Shown here: in pieces, positions 34,971-43,082 of the stretch
How the letters are laid out: every line of letters begins with the position of its first letter
Position numbering within the stretch: position 1 is the stretch's first letter
Assembly (NCBI GenBank): GCA_958421945.1
Contig: CATZMZ010000002.1
Location: 62,001-126,000, forward strand
Length of the DNA stretch: 64,000 nt
Source of the DNA: an uncultured Eubacteriales bacterium
GTDB taxonomy: Bacteria; Bacillota; Clostridia; Christensenellales; Borkfalkiaceae
Direction: 5' to 3'
Notes under the pieces: model-generated
What the model was told of the DNA's origin: nothing
The model's input: only the letters and a program-made list of their open reading frames with translations
The model's database searches: none
Translations under genes and position numbers: made by a program

Positions 34971-36645
34971 AAAATTTATGACGATAGACGGCAAAACCGT
35001 CGAAATTAACGGCGAACGCAATATTTTAGAGGTGGCAAGAAAGGCGGGCATCGATATCCCCGCGTTCTGCTACGACCCGGAGCTGTCTATTTACGGCGCG
35101 TGCAGAATGTGCGTTTTCGAGAACGAGCGCGGCGGTATTGACGCGTCCTGCTCCGCACAGCCGCGCGACGGTATGGTTATTAAAACTAATACGCCGAAGC
35201 TCCGCAAATACAGAAAAATGGTGTTAGAGCTGCTTCTCGCCAACCATTGCAGAGATTGCACGGTTTGCCCTAAAAACAATAGCTGCAAATTGCAGGAATT
35301 CGCACGGCGTTATAACCTTACCGACGTAAGATTTCCGAATAATTACACCGTAACCCCCAAAGACGTTTCTTCCTGCTCAATTGTTCGCGACGCGGAAAAG
35401 TGTATTCTTTGCGGGAAATGCGTCAGGGTTTGTAACGAAATTCAGAACGTCGGCGCGATAGATTACGGTTTCAGAAGTTCTAAAATGAAAATCGTAACCG
35501 CTTTCGACGGCGAGCTTGCAAATTCGCCCTGCGTCGGCTGCGGTCAGTGTGCGGCGGTTTGCCCCGTCGGCGCAATCGTCGTTAAAAACGACAGCGAAAA
35601 GGTATGGAAAGCGCTTGCGGATTCGGAAACGGAGGTTTCCGTTCAGGTCGCGCCCGCGGTTCGCGTCGCACTAGGCAAGGCGTTCGGGCTTAAAGAGGGA
35701 GAGCCGCTTATGGGCAAACTCGTGTTTGCGCTTAAAGCTCTCGGGTTCGATAAGGTTTACGACACGTCTCTCGGCGCGGATATGACGATTTTTGAGGAAG
35801 CCGCAGAGTTTTTGGACAGATTAAACAACGGCGGAAAGCTTCCGCTGTTCACGTCGTGCTGCCCCGCGTGGGTTAAGTTCGCCGAAAAGAAGCATCACGA
35901 GCTGCTCGACAATATTTCTACCTGCCGCTCGCCGATGGGAATGTTCGCTTCGGTCGTTAAGCACGCGTACAAGGGCGAAAAAAAGCATTTCCACGTCGCG
36001 ATTATGCCTTGCACCGCCAAAAAATTCGAAGCCAACCGTGAGGAATTTGCGAAAGACGGAGTTAAAAACGTTGACGCGGTTCTTTCCACGCAGGAAATTA
36101 TCTCTATGATAAAAACCGCAGGCATAGACTTTGTTGCCGCGGAAAGCGTTGCCGTCGACAACCCGTTTGAAGAATTTACGGGCGGCGGGGTTATATTCGG
36201 CGTTACGGGCGGCGTTACCGAGGCAGTGCTTCGTTTTGCCGCGAGCGATAAGTCGGAAAAAACGCTTAAAGAAATCGCTTATACGGGCGTCAGAGGCTTA
36301 AACGGCGTTAAAGAAGCTAACGTCAAAATTGCGGGAAAGGACGTCAGAATCGCAGTCGTCAGCGGTTTGGCTAACGCGGACAGGCTTATCGAAAAGCTTG
36401 AAAAGGGCGAGGTTAAATACGATTTCGTAGAGGTTATGGCTTGTCCGTCCGGATGTATCAACGGCGGCGGTCAGCCGAGAGCGGAGCTTAAAGAAAGAGA
36501 GCTTCGCAGCGACGGGTTGTATCGTGCGGACGAGGTGGAGGTTAAGCGCGCGTCCGACCAGAACGATCTCGTTAAAAATATTCTCGACAATATGGACGAA
36601 CACTTAAAGCACGAGCTTTTGCATACCTCTTACGTTAAAAGATAA
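34963..36645 (+). CDS. hydA: Electron-bifurcating [FeFe] hydrogenase catalytic subunit (HydA)
   Basis: This 560-aa subunit combines an N-terminal [2Fe-2S] domain (CYDPELSIYGACRMC), a His/Cys [4Fe-4S] site (NHCRDCTVCPKNNSC), two ferredoxin clusters (CILCGKCVRVC, CVGCGQCAAVCPVGA), and the hydrogenase domain. The H-cluster motifs are TSCCPAW (about 298), MPCTAKKFE (about 348) and MACPSGCINGGG (about 490), all canonical group A. With HydB and HydC it forms a soluble complex evolving H2 from NADH plus reduced ferredoxin. It ends before a strong hairpin at 36707. Confidence 0.96.
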   Translation: MDKKFMTIDGKTVEINGERNILEVARKAGIDIPAFCYDPELSIYGACRMCVFENERGGIDASCSAQPRDGMVIKTNTPKLRKYRKMVLELLLANHCRDCTVCPKNNSCKLQEFARRYNLTDVRFPNNYTVTPKDVSSCSIVRDAEKCILCGKCVRVCNEIQNVGAIDYGFRSSKMKIVTAFDGELANSPCVGCGQCAAVCPVGAIVVKNDSEKVWKALADSETEVSVQVAPAVRVALGKAFGLKEGEPLMGKLVFALKALGFDKVYDTSLGADMTIFEEAAEFLDRLNNGGKLPLFTSCCPAWVKFAEKKHHELLDNISTCRSPMGMFASVVKHAYKGEKKHFHVAIMPCTAKKFEANREEFAKDGVKNVDAVLSTQEIISMIKTAGIDFVAAESVAVDNPFEEFTGGGVIFGVTGGVTEAVLRFAASDKSEKTLKEIAYTGVRGLNGVKEANVKIAGKDVRIAVVSGLANADRLIEKLEKGEVKYDFVEVMACPSGCINGGGQPRAELKERELRSDGLYRADEVEVKRASDQNDLVKNILDNMDEHLKHELLHTSYVKR

Positions 36646-36706
36646 GCGCAAAACGAGAAGAGTTGAACTTAAAAAGAGTTAATCGCAAAACGAAAAAAAC
36701 TAATCT

Positions 36707-36736
36707 GCCGCCCGTCGCAAACCCGCGACGGGCGGC
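36707..36736 (+). terminator. Probable terminator of hydCBA
   Basis: A 12-base perfect GC stem (36707-36718 with 36725-36736) and six-base loop, followed only by GTTTCGG, so the T-tract is poor. Confidence 0.6.
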
Positions 36737-36779
36737 GTTTCGGTAAAATAAAATAATAAAAAATATTTTGCGAAAAGCG

Positions 36780-36808
36780 TTGACTTAATATTTTTTGTAT
36801 GCTAAACT
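36780..36808 (+). promoter_or_regulatory. Sigma-A promoter of the ABC transporter gene
   Basis: TTGACT at 36780-36785, 17 bases, TAAACT at 36803-36808. The predicted start is about 36815. Confidence 0.7.
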
Positions 36809-36821
36809 GTTTGCAAGATAC

Positions 36822-36851
36822 AGGCTTTAATCTTTTTGTAGATTAAAGCCT
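36822..36851 (+). promoter_or_regulatory. Leader hairpin in the ABC transporter 5' UTR
   Basis: A 12-base perfect stem (36822-36833 with 36840-36851) begins about seven bases after the predicted transcription start. It is followed by TTAATTTT and then the GAGGTG ribosome binding site. It could be an attenuator or mRNA-stabilising 5' hairpin. Confidence 0.55.
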
Positions 36852-36870
36852 TTAATTTTAGAGGTGCGTT

Positions 36871-38745
36871 ATGGAGAGGGAAAACCCCCGACGAAAAGTC
36901 GTTAAGGAAAAAGTCAACAAAATACCCGATTACGAGTATTTATTCAGCGAAGCCCCCTTAAACAGAGGCAAAAAGGATTCCCGATTTTTAAGAAAAATTT
37001 TAAGAATGAATATCTGGTCGATTCTTCTTGCGGCTCTTGTGTACCTTTTGCAGGCTTCCCCCACGTGGGCGATGCCTATCGTTACTTCTAACATTATCAA
37101 TATTACCACCGAAACGCTTAAAAACGGCACGGGCGTATCTGCGGAAGTCTGGCGCAAAATAATAATCAACGCCGTCGTTCTTGCCGTGCTTATTCTTCAA
37201 AATATCCCTTCGACTATGCTCTGCTGGAAAATTAACAGCAAAATGCTTCGCAGAATCAGCGCGGGCATTAAGTGTTCGGTCGTGCGAAAGCTTCAAAGCC
37301 TTTCCATAACTTATCATAAAGACATAGAATCGGGTAAAATTCAGTCAAAATTTCTTAAAGATACGGTAGAGGTGGATAACTTTTTCCGTCTCGTCGCGTT
37401 TTCGCTTATTCAAAGCCTTATCAGCGCGACCGTTTCCATCACTATTTCCGTCTATAAAAACGGTATAATTTCGCTGTTCTTTCTTTTGGTTATTCCCGTT
37501 AATATCGGGCTTACCTGGTTGTTCCGCAAAAAGGTCCGGCAGGTAAACTATAATTACAGAATAAAAAACGAAAGTGTTTCCGTCAAGCTGACTAATATGC
37601 TCACGATGATGCCCGTAACGAAAGCTCACGGGCTTGAAAACACGGAAATTTCTTCCGTGGAAAAATCCGTCGCGGAGCTGACCGGTTCGGGAATAGAAAT
37701 GGATAAAGCGTTCGGTAAGTTCGGGGCATGCTCTTGGGTTACCAACACTCTGCTTTCGGCAACCTGTCTCGTGTTCTGTTCCGTTCTCGCGCTGCTGGGG
37801 CATATCAGCGTGGGCGAGGTGGTGCTTTATCAATCGTTATTTACATCGATAAGCGGGCACGTGTCCTCGTTAATCGGAATTTTCCCGCAGTTATCGACGG
37901 GCATGGAATCGCTGTATTCCGTTTCCGAAATAATGAACGCGCAAGACGTGGAAATCAACGTCGGCAAAAAGAATATTCCCGATATCGACGGCAACGTGGA
38001 ATTTAAAGACGTTTATTATAAATATCCCGACAGTTCCGATTACGTCGTTAAGGATTTTAACCTGAACGTAAAAAGCGGGGAATGTATCGCGGTTGTCGGC
38101 GCGTCGGGTTCGGGCAAGTCCACGATTATGAATCTTATCATAGGCTTTCTCGTTCCGACGAAGGGCGAGGTGCTTATCGACGGCAAGCCGCTGACGGAAC
38201 TTAACCTTTCCAAATACCGCCACTATATTTCCGTCGTGCCTCAAAACAGCATACTCTTTTCGGGGACGATAAGGGAAAATATTACTTACGGACTCGGTTC
38301 GTATACAGAAGAACAGCTGAACAAGGCTATCGAAATGGCAAACCTCAGCGAATTCGTCAACAAGCTGCCGGACGGCTTAAACACACGCATCGGCGAGAAC
38401 GGCGACAAGCTTTCGGGCGGGCAGAAACAGCGCATAAACATTGCGCGCGCGCTTATCCGCGACCCGAAAATCCTTATTCTCGACGAAGCGACTTCCGCGC
38501 TCGACAATATTTCCGAATATCACGTTCAGCAGGCTATTTCGTCGTCAATAAAGGGCAGAACGACCTTTATCGTCGCACACAGGCTTTCCACCATTCGCGA
38601 CGCGGACAGAATCGTGGTTATGGAAAGCGGCGTTGCGGTCGAAACGGGTACGTACGAGGAGCTTATGGCGAAAAAAGGCAAATTCTACGAGCTTAAATGC
38701 CTTAACGAAATGAATCTTAAAACGGCGGAAGAAGGACTTGCCTGA
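36871..38745 (+). CDS. ABC half-transporter, fused permease and ATPase
   Basis: This 624-aa protein has a six-helix exporter-type membrane domain (residues about 45-340) and a C-terminal ATPase with Walker A GASGSGKST, signature LSGGQKQR, Walker B ILILDEATSALD and the switch histidine in IVAHRLST. The N-terminal 40 residues are very basic. Type IV exporters of this kind move lipids, peptides or drugs; the substrate is unknown. No second half-transporter is adjacent, so a homodimer is likely. Confidence 0.93.
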   Translation: MERENPRRKVVKEKVNKIPDYEYLFSEAPLNRGKKDSRFLRKILRMNIWSILLAALVYLLQASPTWAMPIVTSNIINITTETLKNGTGVSAEVWRKIIINAVVLAVLILQNIPSTMLCWKINSKMLRRISAGIKCSVVRKLQSLSITYHKDIESGKIQSKFLKDTVEVDNFFRLVAFSLIQSLISATVSITISVYKNGIISLFFLLVIPVNIGLTWLFRKKVRQVNYNYRIKNESVSVKLTNMLTMMPVTKAHGLENTEISSVEKSVAELTGSGIEMDKAFGKFGACSWVTNTLLSATCLVFCSVLALLGHISVGEVVLYQSLFTSISGHVSSLIGIFPQLSTGMESLYSVSEIMNAQDVEINVGKKNIPDIDGNVEFKDVYYKYPDSSDYVVKDFNLNVKSGECIAVVGASGSGKSTIMNLIIGFLVPTKGEVLIDGKPLTELNLSKYRHYISVVPQNSILFSGTIRENITYGLGSYTEEQLNKAIEMANLSEFVNKLPDGLNTRIGENGDKLSGGQKQRINIARALIRDPKILILDEATSALDNISEYHVQQAISSSIKGRTTFIVAHRLSTIRDADRIVVMESGVAVETGTYEELMAKKGKFYELKCLNEMNLKTAEEGLA

Positions 38746-38836
38746 TGACCATCGGGGCTTTTTGACCAACGGGTAAGCGCGGAATTCGTCATATCCGCAC
38801 GAAATTGCCCGAAAACGGAAAACACTTACCTTTTCA

Positions 38837-38865
38837 TTGACAAAATAAAATTTTTTTGCTATATT
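38837..38865 (+). promoter_or_regulatory. Strong sigma-A promoter of the Cys/Ala-Lys small protein
   Basis: TTGACA at 38837-38842, 17 bases, extended -10 TGC-TATATT at 38860-38865. The predicted start is about 38872, with an 18-base leader holding GGGAGG. Confidence 0.8.
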
Positions 38866-38889
38866 TGAAAAAAAAGGGAGGTTATTATT

Positions 38890-39222
38890 ATGAGATTAAC
38901 CAAGAAACAAATGGAAATAGATAAAATGAAATGGGAAAAAAGCGAGGAACTCGGCAGGGACGCGTGCGGCACGTTCGATTTTTGCGAAAAGTGCGACAAA
39001 ACCTTAAACAATCCTTGCGATAAGGCGTATAAAGCTTTTAACGACACCAAAAAAGCCGTTAAGACCGCAAAAGCGGCGAAAGACGCTAAACCAGAGGCGA
39101 GAACGGCAAAGGCTGCGAAAGGCGCAAAGGACGCGAGGGCGGCGGAGGTTGCCGCAACTAAAGCGGAAAAGCCGAAAAGGGCTGTTAAAAGGGTGGCGAA
39201 AGCGAAAACCGCCGTTAAATAG
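38890..39222 (+). CDS. Small protein with N-terminal cysteine cluster and Ala/Lys-rich histone-H1-like tail
   Basis: I do not recognise the N-terminal domain. The 110-aa protein has a charged start (RLTKKQMEIDKMKWEKSEEL), then four cysteines at 26, 32, 35 and 43 (C-x5-C-x2-C-x7-C) that could bind zinc. Residues 51-110 are low-complexity Ala/Lys/Arg with AKAAK- and KRAVKR-type units, as in bacterial histone-H1-like or PhaF-like nucleic-acid-binding tails. It has a near-consensus promoter and a strong AGGGAGG site, so it is probably abundant. DNA or RNA binding is an inference from composition. Confidence 0.75.
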   Translation: MRLTKKQMEIDKMKWEKSEELGRDACGTFDFCEKCDKTLNNPCDKAYKAFNDTKKAVKTAKAAKDAKPEARTAKAAKGAKDARAAEVAATKAEKPKRAVKRVAKAKTAVK

Positions 39223-39235
39223 CAACAACGACGAA

Positions 39236-39270
39236 TTAAGCGCAAAGCCCCGTCGGGGCTTTGCGCTTAA
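39236..39270. terminator. 16-base perfect hairpin after the small Cys/Ala-Lys gene, no U-tract
   Basis: The stem 39236-39251 pairs with 39255-39270 around GTC. The following bases are TAAAAAACGG. It is built from GCGCAAAGCCCC, resembling the hairpin at 23593. Confidence 0.5.
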
Positions 39271-39329
39271 TAAAAAACGGTTAAATATCCGTAATCTGCA
39301 CAATTTAAGAGGGAGAAATAAAGGTACTT

Positions 39330-40199
39330 ATGAAAAACAAAGTCAATACCAACAACGCGGAAACGGCAAGCGCGTCCGCAAACGTCAGAAAAACCAAACA
39401 GCAAAAAATAGAGGTCGCGGCATACGTCATTACTCTCGTGAGCTTTTTAATCCCCGTTATTTACTTGATTTTTAAGATTATTTTCGGTAAATTCGATGGG
39501 GCGGAAGCGGGTTATCATTCGCGCGCGGATTATATTCTGATGATTGTTCAATGCCTTTTAGGTGTTCTCGTCATAAATCTTCCGTCCATTCTCGGCAAGA
39601 AGTTTCGCTTCGAAGTGCCGCCTTTCCTTTACGTGTTTTACATTTTCTTCCTGTACTGCGCGATTTTTCTCGGCGAAGTGAGAAGTTTTTATTACAAATT
39701 TAAATGGTGGGACAGCTTTCTGCACGGTACGAGCAGTCTGATGCTTGGGTTTTTCGGGTTTATGGTAATAACCATTCTTAACCGCGACGCAAAAGCGCTT
39801 ATGAATTTATCGCCATTCTTCGTTTCGCTGTTCGCGTTTTGTTTTGCGGTATCGATCGGCGCGCTGTGGGAAATTTACGAGTTTACGTTCGACGGGCTTT
39901 TGGGATTTAATATGCAAAAGTTTATGCTTGCGGACGGAACAATGCTCGAGGGGCACAAGGCGTTAAGGGATACAATGAAAGATATTATAACCGATTCTCT
40001 GGGCGCGCTTACCGCCACGATTATCGGATATATAGGCTTAAAGAAGAATAAAACCTGGTTGATTCCCAAAATGACCGAGGAAGCCGAAACGCAGGCGGAC
40101 GGCGCGGCTGTCGCGGGGAATATCCCTGCGGAAGCAATTATCCCCGAATCCGTTTCGGAATCGGCTGCTTCCGAAATCGAGAAGGCTAACGCCGAATAA
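39330..40199 (+). CDS. Integral membrane protein of unknown function
   Basis: This 289-aa protein has a charged N-terminus (about 28 residues), six or so hydrophobic segments (approximately 30-50, 68-88, 97-116, 130-150, 160-178 and 215-232) and an acidic, Ala-rich C-terminal tail. Between helices it has FKWWDSFLHGTSSLMLGFFGF and GALWEIYEFTFDGLLGFNMQ. The spaced D-x-x-x-H and W-E-x-x-E motifs recall small bacterial membrane families such as YjdF/DUF2238, but I cannot confirm the match. No enzymatic role is proposed. Confidence 0.7.
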   Translation: MKNKVNTNNAETASASANVRKTKQQKIEVAAYVITLVSFLIPVIYLIFKIIFGKFDGAEAGYHSRADYILMIVQCLLGVLVINLPSILGKKFRFEVPPFLYVFYIFFLYCAIFLGEVRSFYYKFKWWDSFLHGTSSLMLGFFGFMVITILNRDAKALMNLSPFFVSLFAFCFAVSIGALWEIYEFTFDGLLGFNMQKFMLADGTMLEGHKALRDTMKDIITDSLGALTATIIGYIGLKKNKTWLIPKMTEEAETQADGAAVAGNIPAEAIIPESVSESAASEIEKANAE

Positions 40200-40200
40200 T

Positions 40201-40452
40201 CCGTTTGCTATAATTCGATACGGAATAAAGGAGAGCGAAGCAAGAAAGAAGATACACGAGGAACACGGACGTTGTGATGACCTCGATTTTGCCGACAGCA
40301 AGGAATATATCGACAAGCGCATCGGTGAATACGACGAGCCGCAGCAGAAAGAAGCGGAGATAACGCCCGTTTATGAAGCTCCGTCGGAAGAAAAGCAAGA
40401 ACGTAAATCTCCAAGTAAATCTAAACGAGAACGCGACGGGTGGGAGAGATAA
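40201..40452 (+). pseudogene. Start-less gene remnant (C-terminal fragment)
   Basis: The frame from 40201 to the stop at 40450 is open for 83 codons and reads as a natural, hydrophilic protein end: KESEARKKIHEEHG, DFADSKEYIDKRIGEYDE, then a Lys/Glu/Ser-rich tail ending RERDGWER. No ATG, GTG or TTG lies in frame, and the reading begins directly behind the previous gene's stop. This suggests the 3' end of a gene whose front was lost, perhaps from a mobile element. The parent family is not recognised. A good terminator follows. Confidence 0.45.
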
Positions 40453-40458
40453 AACTAA

Positions 40459-40495
40459 CCGCTGAGGAATCTTACGAAACCTCAGCGGCTTTTTT
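40459..40495 (+). terminator. Intrinsic terminator after the gene remnant
   Basis: A nine-base stem (40459-40467 with 40480-40488), a 12-base loop, then C and six T residues. Its plus-strand orientation fits the remnant; the GNAT gene on the other strand ends beside it. Confidence 0.8.
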
Positions 40496-40499
40496 ACGT

Positions 40500-41153
40500 T
40501 TATCTGACTATTGAAGAATGACTATAGATATAGAATTCCTCTTGGCTCGGCATCCACTTCTTTTCTTTTGGTGGGAATGTCGCGTCAAATGTTTCGACAG
40601 CGTTGGCATCTTCACAACAGTCGGCGGCGGTAGATGGAATGTACATCCACTTTCTGCCGTCAAGTGCATTCGGCACAAGCTCACAGACGAGAAGTGCCGT
40701 TGGGAAGTTGCCGTCAACCACGAAGCTCACGTTCTTCTTTTTGCAGCTCACAAATCCACGGCTGACATAGTTGCCCGGATTGCCGAAAATGATGTTCACG
40801 TCGTAGCACATCTTGCGTGCCACCTCAAAGGAATGCTCAATCAAGATCTTGCCGAGCTTCTGCCGTTGATATTCGGGAGCAACGCAAAGCGGTCCGAAAG
40901 AGAGTATCTCCTTACGTTCACCGTTCTCGTCCTCAAGCCAAGCTTTCGTGTACATAATGTTGCCGACGATCTTGCCGTCAAGTTCAAGCACGAATGCAAG
41001 CTCGGAAATGAAGTCGGGATGATTACGCATCATGTGGACGAAATAATGTTCGTCCGCGCCTGGTTTATAGACGTTCCAAAACGCCTCGCGAGTAAGCTCT
41101 TCTACTGCTCTGTAATCTTTTTCTGTTTCTAAACGTATCGTCAAATTGTTCAT
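40500..41153 (-). CDS. GNAT family N-acetyltransferase, probably horizontally acquired
   Basis: This 217-aa acetyltransferase opens with TIRLETEKDYRAVEELTREAF. It has the acetyl-CoA-binding motif A region LCVAPEYQRQKLGKILIEHSFEVAR (Q-x-x-G-x-G-like, with lysine for the first glycine) and IIFGNPGNYVSRGFVS, as in predicted N-acetyltransferases that act on small molecules or proteins. The acceptor is unknown. The coding sequence looks more balanced in base use than the GCG/GAC-rich neighbours and is flanked by a gene remnant and decayed sequence, which suggests transfer. It has an AAAGGA site and a long predicted leader. Confidence 0.85.
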   Translation of the reverse strand: MNNLTIRLETEKDYRAVEELTREAFWNVYKPGADEHYFVHMMRNHPDFISELAFVLELDGKIVGNIMYTKAWLEDENGERKEILSFGPLCVAPEYQRQKLGKILIEHSFEVARKMCYDVNIIFGNPGNYVSRGFVSCKKKNVSFVVDGNFPTALLVCELVPNALDGRKWMYIPSTAADCCEDANAVETFDATFPPKEKKWMPSQEEFYIYSHSSIVR

Positions 41154-41299
41154 TTTTAAATCCTTTCATAGTTGTGACGCTCAATACGAGAGGAATGCCG
41201 AGAATGTATTTGCAAACCTCTCGTTTACAGTACAATCTCCAAAAGGTTGGTGTTTTTCAAACAGCACACTCCGATAAAAATATTCAAGCCAAGGCTTAT
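41154..41299 (-). promoter_or_regulatory. Long structured leader of the GNAT gene
   Basis: From the predicted start near 41299 to the ATG is about 146 bases. It can form several small hairpins: CGAGAGG/CCTCTCG (41187-41193 with 41217-41223) and an AAGCC/GGCTT stem near its 5' end. No known riboswitch class is recognised. Confidence 0.35.
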
Positions 41300-41305
41300 A
41301 GACGT

Positions 41306-41334
41306 ATTATACCATAAAAGTGTGAATAGTTCAA
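41306..41334 (-). promoter_or_regulatory. Sigma-A promoter of the GNAT gene
   Basis: Minus strand: TTGAAC (41334-41329), 17 bases, TATAAT (41311-41306). The predicted start is about 41299. Confidence 0.7.
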
Positions 41335-41531
41335 GCGTTGCCTTCTATTTTCATGCAAAAAGTGTAGGATTACAATACAAATGACACAAAAGCAATAAAA
41401 AAGATAGCGAAAAGATTTTCATTATATTCCATAGGAACGGTTTTAACGCCGTTCGCATTTAAAAAATCCGAGTCCGCGTCCGCCGACGCGTCGGTATAAA
41501 TAACGCAAATTACAAAAGGGGCGTAGTTGTT

Positions 41532-41733
41532 ATGATAGAGGAAAGCAGGCTGACAGGATTAATAAAGCAAGCGGAAGAAATAAACGCGATAGTAGAAGAG
41601 AGTTTGCAGGGCGCGCTTATCGCGCTTATGCGTCGGAAAAAGACGAAAGAATAACCGTTACCGAACTGTGCGCGAAAGCATAGAAGATATGGCTAAATTC
41701 TGCGAAGAGAATCTTGCCGCGTGGAGTTATTAA
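41532..41733 (+). pseudogene. Decayed small gene with two apparent frameshifts
   Basis: An ATG at 41532, preceded by AAAAGGGG, opens a protein-like frame (MIEESRLTGLIKQAEEINAI...) that stops at 41654. A second frame continues the style (SEKDERITVTELCAKA, to about 41682), and a third ends naturally with IEDMAKFCEENLAAWSY and a stop at 41731-41733. Joining the three gives one plausible acidic, helical small protein of about 65 residues. Family unknown. The rest of 41335-42058 holds a short hairpin near 41434, an AT-rich tract at 41838-41900 and the fur promoter, with no other supported gene. Confidence 0.4.
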
Positions 41734-41983
41734 GGGAATAATAAGCGGACCATTTAGCGTTTTACCGAGTTTCCCGTTTTTCGATTTGTGCCGCCCGTGC
41801 GGAGTTTTCGGCGTTTTTCGCCCGATTACGTCAATATTATTTATATACGAAATATTATATTTATATATAATGTATCGAAAAAGGGTAAAATATAATCGTA
41901 TATCGGCGCAAAGCGAACGGGCGCACGACGGGCGTCCGCTTAAAAATTACCGAAAAAAATCTAAAAAAATTTCGTAAGAATAA

Positions 41984-42012
41984 TTGACATATATTCCTAA
42001 ATAGGATATAAT
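41984..42012 (+). promoter_or_regulatory. Full-consensus sigma-A promoter with palindromic operator ahead of fur
   Basis: TTGACA at 41984-41989, exactly 17 bases, TATAAT at 42007-42012. The spacer contains the inverted repeat TCCTA-AA-TAGGA within ATATTCCTAAATAGGATAT, a likely operator for the Fur-type product itself. The predicted start is about 42019. Confidence 0.75.
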
Positions 42013-42058
42013 ATCATTAATAAAAGAGAAAAAGAGGAGAAAACAAGGCGGACGACGA

Positions 42059-42463
42059 ATGAAAAGGAGCACCGTTCAAAGAAAATTAACGCTCGAAGCG
42101 GTCAACAGTCTTCATTGCCACGCCACGGTTGAAGAAGTATACGCAGAAGTGTCTAAAGAGCATCCGAGCGTCAGCCGCGCTACGGTTTACAGAAATCTCA
42201 AAGACCTTTCGGATAGCGGAGAGATAAGAAGGATAAACAACGCCGGCGGGGCGGACAGGTTCGACCATATAGTGGAAAAGCATTACCACGTCCGCTGCGA
42301 CAAGTGCGGCAAACTGTTCGACGTGGATATGCCGTATATTGGCGAACTTCAGGAAAACGTACGCAATACGCACGGATTTATAATTAACGGTTATGACCTT
42401 ATGTTCCGCGGGGTATGCCCCGATTGTCAGAAAAAAGGGGCTGAAAAAGCGGACGGAAAATAA
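42059..42463 (+). CDS. Fur family transcriptional regulator (PerR-like)
   Basis: This 134-aa protein has the Fur winged helix ([49 protein letters not shown]), then a dimerisation/metal domain with [16 protein letters not shown] and a second cysteine pair VCPDCQKKG for structural zinc. In the position of PerR's sensing residues it has [12 protein letters not shown]. Leading an operon of rubrerythrin and rubredoxin-type proteins, it most likely senses peroxide or iron; PerR versus Fur cannot be settled by eye. It probably represses its own operon through the palindrome in its promoter. Confidence 0.9.
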   Translation: MKRSTVQRKLTLEAVNSLHCHATVEEVYAEVSKEHPSVSRATVYRNLKDLSDSGEIRRINNAGGADRFDHIVEKHYHVRCDKCGKLFDVDMPYIGELQENVRNTHGFIINGYDLMFRGVCPDCQKKGAEKADGK

Positions 42464-42486
42464 AAAATTTTTATGGAGAACAAAAA

Positions 42487-43071
42487 ATGGCTGATTGCAA
42501 CTGCAAAGTAAACGAAAACGAATGCGCACCCAAGAAAAACAAATACGAAGGCACCAAGACCGAGAAAAATCTCGAAGCGGCGTTCGCCGGGGAGAGTCAG
42601 GCGAGAAACAAGTACACCTATTTCGCGTCGGTAGCGAAGAAAGAAGGTTACGAACAGATTTCGTCGCTTTTCCTTAAGACCGCCGAAAACGAGAAAGAAC
42701 ACGCCAAAATGTGGTTCAAAGAATTAAACGGAATAGGCGACACCGCCGAAAATCTCTGCGCCGCCGCGGCGGGCGAAAATTACGAATGGACGGATATGTA
42801 CGACGGATTTGCCAAGACCGCCGAAGAAGAAGGCTTCCACGACCTTGCCGTAAAATTCCGTCTCGTAGCGGCTATCGAAAAATCGCACGAAGAAAGATAC
42901 CGCGCGCTGCTTAAAAACGTAAAAACAGCGGAAGTATTCGCAAAGAGCGAAGTTAAAGTATGGGAATGCAGAAACTGCGGACATATAGTCGTCGGCAAAG
43001 AAGCGCCCGAAGTATGCCCCACCTGCGCTCATCCTCAGAGTTACTTCGAAGTTCACGCCGAAAATTATTGA
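42487..43071 (+). CDS. rbr: Rubrerythrin
   Basis: Rubrerythrin reduces hydrogen peroxide to water using a non-heme di-iron site and a rubredoxin centre. In this 194-aa protein the four-helix bundle ligands appear in [40 protein letters not shown] and IEKSHEERY. The C-terminal rubredoxin domain has CRNCGHIV and [11 protein letters not shown]. The N-terminus carries an extra 20 residues with CNC and another Cys before the usual start of the fold. It lies 23 bases after the Fur-type gene and before the Hrb gene. Confidence 0.96.
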   Translation: MADCNCKVNENECAPKKNKYEGTKTEKNLEAAFAGESQARNKYTYFASVAKKEGYEQISSLFLKTAENEKEHAKMWFKELNGIGDTAENLCAAAAGENYEWTDMYDGFAKTAEEEGFHDLAVKFRLVAAIEKSHEERYRALLKNVKTAEVFAKSEVKVWECRNCGHIVVGKEAPEVCPTCAHPQSYFEVHAENY

Positions 43072-43082
43072 CGGATACCGAT

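Noticed and set aside
37345..37833. 162-codon minus-strand frame within the ABC transporter
   Set aside because: His/Arg/Asn-rich shadow of the membrane domain with no initiation signal.
40518..41132. 204-codon plus-strand open frame opposite the GNAT gene
   Set aside because: The minus-strand product has clear GNAT motifs, an AAAGGA site and a promoter; the plus-strand frame has none.
41714..41977. 87-codon plus-strand frame upstream of fur
   Set aside because: TTG start within the decayed gene, hydrophobic then very basic, spanning an AT-rich promoter-like region. Not credible as a gene.
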